Below are positions 16,793 through 25,551 of a stretch of DNA of 58,887 bases, one piece after another; position 1 is the first letter of the stretch, and every line of letters begins with the position of its first letter. This stretch comes from G021776435 sp046756245 (lineage in GTDB: Bacteria; Pseudomonadota; Alphaproteobacteria; Caulobacterales; Parvularculaceae), in assembly GCA_046756245.1 (NCBI GenBank), contig JBHHVZ010000005.1, positions 1 through 58,887 of the forward strand, written 5' to 3'. Under the pieces are notes generated by a model. It was given only the letters and a program-made list of their open reading frames with translations. It did not search any database and was not told where the DNA came from. The position numbers were made by a program, and so were the translations under genes.

Positions 16793-17890
16793 CATCTCTT
16801 CGGCGACGATCTTGTCGTGCACTTCTTCAGCAGGCCGGGCGTTCGAGAGATCGATTTCCGGCGCCATCGGGCCTTCAGTTCTGATCTTGAACGTGTTCGA
16901 CAGCTTGAAAACCTTGAACGGGTTTTTGACGGCGTCCATCGCTGCCGTCGGCTCGTAGCCGCAATGGGCCATGCAGTTCGAGCACTTCTCGTATTTGCCG
17001 GTGCCGTATTTTTCCCACTCGGTGGTTTCCATCAGCTCCTTGAACGAGGACACATACCCTTCGCCGAGGAGATAACAGGGCTTCTGCCAGCCGAAAATAT
17101 TGCGCGTCGGCGACCCCCACGGCGTACAGTGATATTCCTGATTGCCCGCGAGGAAATCGAGGAACAGCGTCGAGTGGCTGAAGCTCCACACGCGGCCGCG
17201 GTCTTTCCCTAGCTTGAAGACATCGCGGAAAAGCTGCTTGGTTTTCTGGCGCGATAAAAAGTGCTCCTGGTCTTCGGCGCGCTCGTAGGCGTAGCCGGGC
17301 GAAATTGAAATATTGACGCCGAGATCGGTGGCGAAATCGAGATAATCGGCGACCTGTTCGGCCGTCATGTTGTCGAAAATCGTCGCATTGACGGAAACCT
17401 GGAATCCGGCTTCCTGCGCTTTCTTGATCGCCTTGATCGCGATCTTGAACGTGCCTTTCTGGTCGACGGCGCGGTCGTGTTCTTCTTCAAGCCCGTCGAG
17501 ATGGACCGAGAAAAACAGGAACGGCGAAGGCTTGAAGAGATGCAGCTTCTTTTCAAGCAAGAGCGCATTGGTGCACAGCGACACGAACTTTTTGCGCGCC
17601 ACGATGCCTTCGACGATTTCGCCGATTTCCTTGTGAATGAGCGGTTCGCCGCCCGGGACGGCGACCACCGGCGCGCCGCATTCGTCGACCGCGTCGAGGC
17701 ATTCCTTGACCGAAAGACGCTTATTGAGGATCGGCGCCGGATAATCAATCTTGCCGCAGCCCGGGCAGGCGAGGTTGCAGCGAAACAGCGGCTCCAGAAA
17801 CAGCACGAGCGGATACTTTTTACGTCCCGTCAACGTCTGTTTGAGGACGTAGGCGCCGACTCGAATCTGCTGGTGAAGCGATACTGCCAT
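16736..17890 (-). CDS. hpnH: Adenosyl-hopene transferase HpnH (radical SAM)
   Basis: 384 residues. It joins the 5'-deoxyadenosyl group to hopene, making adenosylhopane, the first committed step to extended C35 hopanoids. The radical SAM cluster is the CX3CX2C motif in FRCNLACPGCG (Cys38, 42, 45). GGEPLIH follows near 117. The C-terminal domain holds KCSNCMAHCGYEP, a second conserved Cys group of this family. The ATG at 17890 has GGAGAG six bases upstream; a TTG at 17896 is less likely. It forms a minus-strand pair with ispH, 45 bases upstream. Confidence 0.95.
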   Translation of the reverse strand: MAVSLHQQIRVGAYVLKQTLTGRKKYPLVLFLEPLFRCNLACPGCGKIDYPAPILNKRLSVKECLDAVDECGAPVVAVPGGEPLIHKEIGEIVEGIVARKKFVSLCTNALLLEKKLHLFKPSPFLFFSVHLDGLEEEHDRAVDQKGTFKIAIKAIKKAQEAGFQVSVNATIFDNMTAEQVADYLDFATDLGVNISISPGYAYERAEDQEHFLSRQKTKQLFRDVFKLGKDRGRVWSFSHSTLFLDFLAGNQEYHCTPWGSPTRNIFGWQKPCYLLGEGYVSSFKELMETTEWEKYGTGKYEKCSNCMAHCGYEPTAAMDAVKNPFKVFKLSNTFKIRTEGPMAPEIDLSNARPAEEVHDKIVAEEMSKIEGEEEPAKERAEAAA

Positions 17891-17935
17891 GCTCAACTCT
17901 CCAATCGGCGCTCTGTGCGCGCCATGTGTTCGGTT

Positions 17936-18928
17936 TTACGCGTCTTCCGTCGCCCAGGCGTCCATGGCGTCCTTCGGACGCGGCACCTCTGCGAGCTCTT
18001 TGGGAAGTTTGAAGTGAACGTTCTCTTCAACCCCGTCGAGGGTTTCGACGACCAGTTCGCGCAGTTCGCGCAACTGGGCGATGGTCTCCTGCACCAACGT
18101 TTCCGGGGCCGAGGCGCCGGCGGTGATTCCGACTGTTTTTACGCCGTCGAGCCATGAGGTCTCCAGCATCGAGGCGTCTTCGATCAGATAGGCGGCGACG
18201 CCGAAATTCTCGCCGATTTCGCGCAGGCGATTTGAATTCGAGCTGTTGTAGGCGCCGACCACGAGCAACAGATCGACCTTCTTCGAAAGTTCGATGACCG
18301 CGGTCTGGCGGTTCTGGGTGGCGTAGCAGATGTCGCGCGTATCCGGCCCGACGATTTTCGGATACCGGGCCTTCAAGGCGGCGATGACATCCTTGGTGTC
18401 GTTGACCGAAAGCGTCGTCTGGGTGACGAAGGCGACGCGCTCGGGATCGGCGACCTCGAGGGCTTCGACTTCATGAGCTTCGCTCAATACGTGGACTGCG
18501 CCCGGGATCTGGCCCAGCGTGCCTTCCACTTCAGGGTGGCCGAGATGACCGATGAGGACGATGTCGTAGCCGCGCTCGGCGTAGCGCCGGCCTTCTTTGT
18601 GCACTTTCGTCACCAGCGGGCAGGTGGCGTCGATTACGTCAAGGGCGCGGAAACCGGCCCCGTCTTCGACTTTTTTGGCGACGCCGTGGGCAGAAAAGAT
18701 CGTCACGGCGCCTTCCGGGATTTCGTCGACTTCCTCAACGAAGATCGCGCCGCGCGCCTTCAGCGTATCGACGACGCGCTTGTTGTGAACAATCTCATGG
18801 CGCACATAGACCGGCGCGCCGTATTTTTCGAGCGCCCTCTCGACGATGTCGATGGCGCGCTCGACCCCGGCGCAAAAGCCGCGCGGCTGCGCCAGAATCA
18901 CTCTCAATACGCCATCCGGCCCGGCCAT
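17936..18928 (-). CDS. ispH: 4-hydroxy-3-methylbut-2-enyl diphosphate reductase IspH
   Basis: 330 residues. It is the last enzyme of the MEP pathway, producing IPP and DMAPP with an iron-sulfur cluster. The three cluster cysteines are in QPRGFCAGVERAID (Cys19), DATCPLVTKVH and DICYATQNRQ. SSNSNRLREI binds the diphosphate. The reading frame is open for 41 more codons upstream, but the start at 18928 fits the family N-terminus. It precedes hpnH in the same direction, so precursor supply and hopanoid extension may be co-transcribed. Confidence 0.95.
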   Translation of the reverse strand: MAGPDGVLRVILAQPRGFCAGVERAIDIVERALEKYGAPVYVRHEIVHNKRVVDTLKARGAIFVEEVDEIPEGAVTIFSAHGVAKKVEDGAGFRALDVIDATCPLVTKVHKEGRRYAERGYDIVLIGHLGHPEVEGTLGQIPGAVHVLSEAHEVEALEVADPERVAFVTQTTLSVNDTKDVIAALKARYPKIVGPDTRDICYATQNRQTAVIELSKKVDLLLVVGAYNSSNSNRLREIGENFGVAAYLIEDASMLETSWLDGVKTVGITAGASAPETLVQETIAQLRELRELVVETLDGVEENVHFKLPKELAEVPRPKDAMDAWATEDA

Positions 18929-19177
18929 TCGCCCAACCCCCTGCTTCAATAAAACGCCGCCGCCCCTTATTTCATGGGGCGGCGCCTGCGGCAACCTGTC
19001 CGCCGCGGCGGAAAAGAGCGTATAGCCTAACTGCGCTGCAGTGCAAAACACGCTTTCCTGAACAATGCGTCATTCGCTGGCAGGCTGCCCCTTGGCGCGG
19101 CTGGGCCTGTCGTGTAGCGTCGGGACGGTGGAAGACGGCCGCGGGAGCGGCGCGCCGGAGTCAATGCGTGGGGCGGC
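18929..19177. other. Divergent intergenic region, ispH / YbjN-like gene
   Basis: 249 bases without a supported gene, GC-rich, holding divergent promoters. The ispH frame stays open through most of it, but the extra N-terminus has no family support. No repeat or riboswitch-like fold stands out. Confidence 0.5.
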
Positions 19178-19897
19178 ATGTTCAAGCTATTTTCGAAAAC
19201 GGAAGCGGATTTCTGGCCGCTTGCGCAGGTTCTTGATTCGCTGAAGCGCCATTATGGCGGGCTGGAGCATCTGGGCGACGAGGGCGGGATCAGCCTGTAC
19301 GGCGTCAACGACAATGGCGTCAATTTCGTCGTGGCGTTGGTGCAGCCCGATGGCGCGAACGGAAAGGTGGTCGAAATCGGCTTCCTGGCGAGCTTCGTCG
19401 GCTTCGCCGTTGATCAGCAGGCCGTCGACATGCTCAACCGCAATCTGCATATCAGCATGGTCGGCGTCGAGGGCGGAGCGCTTATCCTGCTCGCCGGACT
19501 GCAGGTGGCCGGGCCCTTTGACGACGGCAAGTTCTCGGTGCTGCTCGAGGCTTGGCGGCGCGACCTGGCGATGGTCCTTTATACGCTGAGCGGGCAGGCG
19601 TCGTTGACGGAAGCGTTTCCGGCCGCCCGGTTCGAAGCGGCCCGCCGCTTCGCGGCCAACACCGCGCCGATCGATGAAGCCGGCGCGGACGAGGGCGGCC
19701 AAGAGGTCTCAGGCGCCGATCCGGGGGCGGCGACCGCGCGGGCCGGAGAGATGTTCACGGCGTTTCTAGGCGCCGGCGCCGCGAAAGCGCTTTGCGAGGC
19801 CTGCGGCGGCCGGGGCCGGCGCGGATTCATCTCCAGAACGTGCGAAGATTGCGACGGTTCGGGCTTTGTCGCCCGGATGCGATCGCGAAGGCGTTGA
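19178..19897 (+). CDS. YbjN-like domain protein with C-terminal DnaJ-type zinc ribbon
   Basis: 239 residues. Residues 1-145 look like the YbjN fold, a small alpha/beta domain also seen in type III secretion chaperones (LDSLKRHYGG, FVVALVQPDG, MLNRNLHIS). A low-complexity Ala/Glu linker follows (about 165-195). The last 40 residues hold CEACGGRG and CEDCDGSG, two halves of a DnaJ-like CXXCXGXG zinc-binding site. This combination is unusual. It sits between ispH and ispA with no clear functional link. Identification rests on pattern only. Confidence 0.65.
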   Translation: MFKLFSKTEADFWPLAQVLDSLKRHYGGLEHLGDEGGISLYGVNDNGVNFVVALVQPDGANGKVVEIGFLASFVGFAVDQQAVDMLNRNLHISMVGVEGGALILLAGLQVAGPFDDGKFSVLLEAWRRDLAMVLYTLSGQASLTEAFPAARFEAARRFAANTAPIDEAGADEGGQEVSGADPGAATARAGEMFTAFLGAGAAKALCEACGGRGRRGFISRTCEDCDGSGFVARMRSRRR

Positions 19898-19952
19898 GCG
19901 GCGGCGCGCGCCGGTCTAAGGACGGGCGCTCAGCCATTTGACGGAGTCGCCG

Positions 19953-20840
19953 ATGTCCGCTTTCGCCGGCAAGATCGAGGAAACCGCCGCGCTTGTCGAA
20001 GAAACGCTCGACGCGCTGCTGCCGCGTTGCGGCGGACCGTTGGGGCGCGTCGTCGACGCCATGCGCTACGGCGCGCTCGACGGGGGAAAGCGCCTCCGGC
20101 CATTCCTGACGATCGTCGCCGCCGACATGTTCGACTGCCCGCGCGCTCGTTCAGTTCGGGCCGGTTCGGCGATCGAGATGATCCACTGTTACAGCCTCAT
20201 TCATGATGATCTGCCGGCGATGGACGACAGCGACCTCCGACGCGGTCGCCCGTCCGTACACAAGAAGTTTGACGAAGCGACGGCGATCCTCGCCGGCGAT
20301 GCGCTGCTGACGCAGGCGTTTGAAGTTCTCGCCGCACCCGAAACCCATCCGCGCGCCGAGGTGCGCGCGGCGCTGGTTCTTGAACTAGCGCGCGCAGCCG
20401 GCAAGGCCGGCATGGTCGGCGGACAGATGATCGATATCTACGCCGAACAAAAGGACTTCGACCTGGCCGGCGTGACGCAATTGCAGGAACTAAAGACCGG
20501 CGCGCTTATTCGCGTTTCGGCGATTTCGGGCGGCATTGTCGGCGAAGCGGACGAAACCGACGTTGCGGCGCTTGCTTCATATGCGGAAGATCTGGGACTC
20601 GCCTTTCAGATCGTCGACGATATTCTCGACGCAACAGCGGACGCCGAAACCCTCGGCAAGCCGGCGGGGCAGGACGCCGAAATGGACAAGGCGACGTTCG
20701 TGAAGCTTCTCGGCGCCGAAGGCGCCAGGACGAAAGCTGCCGATCTTGTCGAGCGCTGCAAAGCCCATCTTGAGCGCTTCGGCGCGCGTGCGGCGCTTCT
20801 GGCCGGCGCGGCGGATTTTGTTTTTGGGCGGAAATCGTAG
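19953..20840 (+). CDS. ispA: Farnesyl diphosphate synthase (polyprenyl synthetase family)
   Basis: 295 residues. It makes the C15 diphosphate used by HpnD (a C20 product cannot be excluded). The first Asp-rich motif is DDLPAMDDSD, with the two-residue insertion typical of bacterial short-chain synthases, and the second is FQIVDDILD near residue 232. GGKRLRP near 45 binds IPP. The ATG at 19953 has GGAG seven bases upstream, so a TTG at 19938 was rejected. The location inside the hopanoid region matches a role in squalene supply. Confidence 0.92.
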   Translation: MSAFAGKIEETAALVEETLDALLPRCGGPLGRVVDAMRYGALDGGKRLRPFLTIVAADMFDCPRARSVRAGSAIEMIHCYSLIHDDLPAMDDSDLRRGRPSVHKKFDEATAILAGDALLTQAFEVLAAPETHPRAEVRAALVLELARAAGKAGMVGGQMIDIYAEQKDFDLAGVTQLQELKTGALIRVSAISGGIVGEADETDVAALASYAEDLGLAFQIVDDILDATADAETLGKPAGQDAEMDKATFVKLLGAEGARTKAADLVERCKAHLERFGARAALLAGAADFVFGRKS

Positions 20841-20858
20841 CTGCTCTATATTGAGCAG

Positions 20859-21749
20859 ATGAGCTGGCTGCTTTTCATGGACGAGTCCGGGCATGATCAC
20901 AAGAACATGCCTTTCGAAGTCCGTGGCGGGATCGCTTTACACGCAAAAGACGTGTGGCCGTTCATTTGTAGGATGCAATATGCAGAAAAACATGCATTCG
21001 GCATTGAGCTTGCAGAATATGGTTCTGAAATAAAGGGCAGCAAGCTGTTGAGCCGCGACCGGTTCAAGTGGTCAGCCCAGATGGGGTCATTTTCAGATGC
21101 TGAACGTCAGGCTGGCGTTAGACGGTTTCTGACCAAAAAGTTGCAAAAAACGCGGCCCTCTAGGCGCGATTTCACTGCTTACGGTCAAGCCAGCCTTCTC
21201 ATGGCCGACATGATTTTCTCTGCATTGCAGGAATATAATGCAGTGTTGTTTGCGAGCTTGATCCCATGTGGCGAAAAACCGCCAAAAGACTATGCATTCA
21301 GTCATTATTTGCGAAAAGACCATATTTTTCTACAAGAACGTTTTTTTTATTTTCTAGAGCAAAAAGCTGATCACGGAATATTCGTGATGGATCAAACTGA
21401 TAAAGAAAACGACAGACGATTTGTCAGGCGGCTATACGATTATTACACACGAACCCGTATTGGCCGCCAGCGAACACAATGGATTGTTCCGTATCCAATG
21501 TTTGTTGATTCAGAATTGTCCCTTGCAATCCAAGCGGCTGATCTGTGTCTTTACAGCATTAATTGGGGTTTTCGACTTCCAGCATGGAACTTTAAAGGGC
21601 CCGCGAGGCGCGAAATTAAGCAGCGATATGGCGTATTGCTAAATAGCCTGCAATTTTCAGGCGATGGGTATAGAGACGATCAGGTATTTCGGACTCATGG
21701 CATTGTATATGTGCCAGACCCATTTACCGCGAGAGACGTCGATGAATAA
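20859..21749 (+). CDS. DUF3800 family protein
   Basis: 296 residues. The N-terminal DESG (residues 8-11) and the late Ser-x-x-x-x-Ile-Gln-Ala-Ala-Asp segment (ELSLAIQAADLCLYS) are the acidic signature of DUF3800, a family with an RNase H-like fold often found near mobile or defence genes. The gene is clearly more AT-rich than its neighbours and is followed by a large hairpin, so it looks horizontally acquired. It lies 18 bases after ispA and splits ispA from hpnM/hpnN. No function is claimed. Confidence 0.8.
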   Translation: MSWLLFMDESGHDHKNMPFEVRGGIALHAKDVWPFICRMQYAEKHAFGIELAEYGSEIKGSKLLSRDRFKWSAQMGSFSDAERQAGVRRFLTKKLQKTRPSRRDFTAYGQASLLMADMIFSALQEYNAVLFASLIPCGEKPPKDYAFSHYLRKDHIFLQERFFYFLEQKADHGIFVMDQTDKENDRRFVRRLYDYYTRTRIGRQRTQWIVPYPMFVDSELSLAIQAADLCLYSINWGFRLPAWNFKGPARREIKQRYGVLLNSLQFSGDGYRDDQVFRTHGIVYVPDPFTARDVDE

Positions 21750-21752
21750 AAA

Positions 21753-21820
21753 GGAGGTAATGCCCTGAGCTGCCGTCGTTACGAACTTCGTTCGTAGGAC
21801 CGCCCTCAGGCCGAACCTCC
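21753..21820. terminator. Nested hairpin after the DUF3800 gene
   Basis: Three co-axial inverted pairs: GGAGGT (21753-21758) with ACCTCC (21815-21820), CCTGAG (21764-21769) with CTCAGG (21805-21810), and a central perfect hairpin ACGAAC-TTC-GTTCGT (21781-21795). It is probably a terminator, or the remnant of an element that arrived with the gene. The following 95 bases are AT-rich and hold no gene. Confidence 0.6.
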
Positions 21821-21916
21821 ATGCACCATATTGGCGCCAAGACTATAATAGTCAATGAATAATCCTATACCAGATAATCTATTATTTATCTAAGAATTTC
21901 AATCGCTTACGCTAAC

Positions 21917-22582
21917 TTACGCCGGCTTGACGCGGGCTTCTTCCTCGAGTCGCGCCAGCAGCGGGTCGATGCCGTTCGAGGCGATGAAGGCGGAAAACTC
22001 CTCGCGCTTCACCAGCATGATCGACACGCCGCGCACGATGATGTCGATCATTTTGAGATCGCCCGAACGCAGCTTGCGCACGCGCCAGTCGACGGTGATC
22101 GGATCGCCGTCCTTGCGATTGAACTGAGTGCGGACGATCACGTCGCGCGCGCCGAGCTCTTTCGCCTCGAGAACTTCCAGCGGGCGTCCGATAATATCCT
22201 TGAACTGGTCGGCGTAGATCCGGGTGATGTAGTCGGGAAAGATCGCATTGTAGCGATCGAGCTGGTCTTCCGACATGGCCTTGCGGTGCTCTCCCAGCAT
22301 GAACTTGCCGATGACGTCGAGCGCGAGGCTTTCGGCGAGCACTTCCTGAAAGGCGTCCAGTTTCGAGGCTTCGCTCGCGTTCGGGTTGACGAGCGCCGCC
22401 GTCGCCTTGTCGGTCATCGCCTGCGCAAACGCGATCGCCGCATCAATCGGCGACAGGGCTTCGGCGTCCGGGGTTTCGGCCGCGCCCGCCGGCTCCGCGT
22501 CCTGGGCGGCCGCTGGCGGAGTCGACATGAACAAAAGGGCGGCCGCGAGGCTCGTCAGCATGGGAAGGCGCAAAACCGGCAT
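21917..22582 (-). CDS. hpnM: Hopanoid-associated MlaC-like periplasmic protein HpnM
   Basis: 221 residues. A signal peptide (to PPAAA-QDAEP) precedes a MlaC/Ttg2D (toluene tolerance) domain, a periplasmic lipid-binding shuttle. Typical segments are FMLGEHRKAMSEDQLDRYNAIFPDYI and VDWRVRKLRSGDLKMIDIIVRGVSI, quoted here in part: IFPDYITRIY and MIDIIVRGVS. It is expected to work with HpnN, encoded upstream on the same strand, 217 bases away, to carry hopanoids between membranes. The ATG at 22582 lies after an AGAGAGAG ribosome site. Confidence 0.88.
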   Translation of the reverse strand: MPVLRLPMLTSLAAALLFMSTPPAAAQDAEPAGAAETPDAEALSPIDAAIAFAQAMTDKATAALVNPNASEASKLDAFQEVLAESLALDVIGKFMLGEHRKAMSEDQLDRYNAIFPDYITRIYADQFKDIIGRPLEVLEAKELGARDVIVRTQFNRKDGDPITVDWRVRKLRSGDLKMIDIIVRGVSIMLVKREEFSAFIASNGIDPLLARLEEEARVKPA

Positions 22583-22799
22583 AGTCAAACTCTCTCTTCG
22601 GGCTGCAGCCGATGGCGGGCCGCTATAATTAGGTCGGCGTATGCCTCAATATGCCCCGATTGCGGCAGTATTCCAGCCTAAAGCGGACGAATTTGGACAG
22701 GCGGCGCATACGGCGAGTCGCAGCAGCGCTCAGACCGTTATCGGCGCCGCCGCCAGGACGCTTAATAGCGGCTTGAAAAATATCGCACAATTGTGATTC

Positions 22800-25397
22800 T
22801 CATTTCACCTTGAGAAATCCGCCCATATGCTTTTCGCCGTACCGGAACGCCACGGGCAGCACCACGAGCGTGCAGATCAGCGTGAAGGCGATCGCAATCG
22901 ATAAAAGCTCGCCCATCGACGCCGTGCCCCGGTGGGGCGACAGCATCAGGCTGCCGAACGAAGCGACGGTAGTGAGGGCGGAAAACAGCACCGCGCGCGG
23001 CGTCGAGGTGCCGAACACTTCTTCGCCGGCGACGATCTGGCGCTGGCGCATCACCAGATGAATGCCGCTATCGACGCCGATTCCCATCAAAAGCGGCAGC
23101 ACGATCACATTGGCGTAATTGAATGGGACGTCGATGAGAACGCCGGTCGCAGCCGTCAGCACGGCGGCGAGCGCCAGCGGAAACAGCATCAGAAGAATGG
23201 CGACGGCGCGACGCACCAGCAGCCACAGAAACACTGCGATGACGGCCAGTGCAATGCCGGTCGCCTCGAGCATGGCGAGCGAAATGACCTCGCCGGCTTT
23301 TTTCGACTGCAACGCGCCGCCGCCGACATCCGGGTAAAGCTCTTCCACTGACGTCACGAATTGCTCAAGCGCGGCTGCGTCGCGAAGATCGTCCGTAGGA
23401 AGAATATCGACGCGCCATTTGCCGTCTTCGGACAAATAGCGTTCCTTCAAAACTTCGGGCAGGGCGGCGATGTCGATAAAATCGGCGTTAAGCTGATCGT
23501 CGAGCCGGTCGACAAGCTGCGGCCAGAAGGCGAAGATGTTTTCCTCGACGCGTGTCAACATAGCCGGGTCATCGCGGCTTTGCAGATCGTCAAGCAACCC
23601 GGCGAGACGCTTGCCGGGCCCGTCGGGATGGGCTTCCTTGAGGCGAGCGAGGAGCGTCGCGACGCCGTCGCCGGTCGGCGGCCCCGGCTCAGGATCAGGC
23701 GTCGCCGACAAGGCGAAGACGAGCGAGCCGGCGGCGAAATCAATCAGTTCGAGCTTGGCGTCTTGGTCTTCCGGCACGAAATCGGGCAGCGACCGCGACG
23801 AGCGCACGGTTTTGATATGCGAGACGGTCTCGGCGGTTTCGCGCGCGGCTTCCTCCGAATCGACGAGCCTCGTCAGGCGGTAAGGGACGGTCTCGGGATC
23901 GTCAAAGAGAAGATAGAAGCCTCTGACGGACTGGCTGTCGGGATTCCGGAGCGACATCGGGTCGGCGTCGAAGCGAATCCCCGGCAACACAATGATGGCG
24001 ACCGCGCCGAGCATGACGGTGACTGCTGCAACCGGGCCCGATATGCGCGAAAGAAAATCGAACGCCTTGCGCACCCGCCCGCTTGACGGACGGGCCGGCG
24101 GCGTCGGCAGCGCCGAAAGCGCCGCCGGCAGGAAGGTGATCGATACGAAAAATGCGATCAGCACGCCCGCCCCGGCAACAACGCCAAGCTGGGCGATACC
24201 GTCGAATTCAGTCGGGACGAATGAGAAGAACGCCAGCGCCGTCGTCGGCGCCGCCAGCGCCATCGCCGCGCCGACTTCATGCATGGCGGCGCGCAATGAG
24301 CGCCGGATTGAATGTCCGACAGACCGGTGCTCTTGAACATGCAACAGCAGGTGAATGGCGAAATCGAGCCCGAGGCCGACGAGAAGCACCGTAAACGCTA
24401 CGGAAACCAGATTGAGCTCGCCAATGACGGCCGCCGCAAATGCCGAGGTCAACACGATGGTGATCACCAGCGCGGTCATGGTGAGCGCCGCCATGAACAG
24501 CGAGCGATAGGTCAGCAGCAGAAGGAGCGTGACCAGCACGAAAGAAAGCAGGAAGGAAAGCCCGATGCCGGTCGTCACCGATTCCAGTTCCTCGGCCCTG
24601 AGCGCCGGATCGCCCGTTATATAGGCCTCCACCCTGCCGTCGAACTGTTCGTCAAGCGAAGCGATTTCGGCCCGGATCGCCTCGATCGCCGGCTTGGCCG
24701 GCTGCAAGCGTGAAAAATCCAGCACCGGCGTCGCGTAAACGAGCCGCAGATAGCCTTTTTCCGGCGGGTCTTCCGTATCGAGCGCGCCCATCCACGAAAA
24801 CGGCCGGGTTCGTCCCGCGAGGCTCGCTTCGAGGACATCGCCAAGCTCCGCATAGAGATCGCCGAGAATCTCCACGCCAAGTTCGGATTTCTCGGCGAGC
24901 TTGTCATTATCGGCCAGCGTTGCGAACAGCGTGTCGAGCGTCGGGCTTTTGACCAGCGTTTCAATAAGCCCGGCCGCCTTTGTCATCTGGGTGAGCCGCG
25001 CTTCAAGCTCGCTTTCGCTTAAATAAAGCAGGCCGTTTTCCCGGAAGAACGGCTCTTCCGCCGGGGAAAAGACCGCCGTAATCAGATCCGGCCGTTCCGA
25101 GAGCCGTTTGCGCAGCGCCGCTGCAAAGGCGTCCGCCTCGTCGAGGCTCGGCGCCTGTGCGATGATGATGACGTCGGTCTTGATCTGCGGGAACGCTTCC
25201 TTCAGTTCCGCCGCGCGCTGCTGAAAGGGAAGGTCGGGGTCAAGCATGGCGCTTGTATCCGTGTTCACCCTGAGGTGTCCGACCACGTAATAACCGGAGA
25301 CGACGGCGGCGAGCACGAAAGCAAGGGCGATAACGAGACCGCTGCGCCGGGCCGCTTCGGCCCAGACGATCAGGGTCAATTCAATGATACGCAGCAT
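22800..25397 (-). CDS. hpnN: Hopanoid transporter HpnN (RND/MMPL family)
   Basis: 865 residues. Two repeats each have one helix, a large periplasmic domain and five more helices, the MMPL/RND layout of 12 membrane segments. The first bundle is near residues 265-440 (LVGLGLDFAIHLLLHVQE) and the second near 715-860 (LLMGIGVDSGIHLVMRQRQ); both carry the conserved G-x-D-x-x-IH signature of sterol-sensing-like bundles. HpnN moves hopanoids from inner to outer membrane. The start at 25397 (MLRIIELTLIVW) matches the family; an upstream start would add 17 residues. Confidence 0.93.
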   Translation of the reverse strand: MLRIIELTLIVWAEAARRSGLVIALAFVLAAVVSGYYVVGHLRVNTDTSAMLDPDLPFQQRAAELKEAFPQIKTDVIIIAQAPSLDEADAFAAALRKRLSERPDLITAVFSPAEEPFFRENGLLYLSESELEARLTQMTKAAGLIETLVKSPTLDTLFATLADNDKLAEKSELGVEILGDLYAELGDVLEASLAGRTRPFSWMGALDTEDPPEKGYLRLVYATPVLDFSRLQPAKPAIEAIRAEIASLDEQFDGRVEAYITGDPALRAEELESVTTGIGLSFLLSFVLVTLLLLLTYRSLFMAALTMTALVITIVLTSAFAAAVIGELNLVSVAFTVLLVGLGLDFAIHLLLHVQEHRSVGHSIRRSLRAAMHEVGAAMALAAPTTALAFFSFVPTEFDGIAQLGVVAGAGVLIAFFVSITFLPAALSALPTPPARPSSGRVRKAFDFLSRISGPVAAVTVMLGAVAIIVLPGIRFDADPMSLRNPDSQSVRGFYLLFDDPETVPYRLTRLVDSEEAARETAETVSHIKTVRSSRSLPDFVPEDQDAKLELIDFAAGSLVFALSATPDPEPGPPTGDGVATLLARLKEAHPDGPGKRLAGLLDDLQSRDDPAMLTRVEENIFAFWPQLVDRLDDQLNADFIDIAALPEVLKERYLSEDGKWRVDILPTDDLRDAAALEQFVTSVEELYPDVGGGALQSKKAGEVISLAMLEATGIALAVIAVFLWLLVRRAVAILLMLFPLALAAVLTAATGVLIDVPFNYANVIVLPLLMGIGVDSGIHLVMRQRQIVAGEEVFGTSTPRAVLFSALTTVASFGSLMLSPHRGTASMGELLSIAIAFTLICTLVVLPVAFRYGEKHMGGFLKVK

Positions 25398-25551
25398 GAA
25401 ACTTGATAAAATCGCCGTTGATGAAGTTCGGAAACGCCGCCCGGCCACGGACTATAAAGGGGTTCGTCGAGATTGGAAAACCATTGACGAGTCTGGAGGT
25501 TAACAGCGTCCGCCTTGCGGCGGACCGGGTTGGGCGCTAGTCCTTGCGCCC

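Noticed and set aside
21753..21820. CRISPR-like or retron-like RNA beside the DUF3800 gene
   Set aside because: There is no repeat-spacer array and no reverse transcriptase; only nested inverted repeats are seen.
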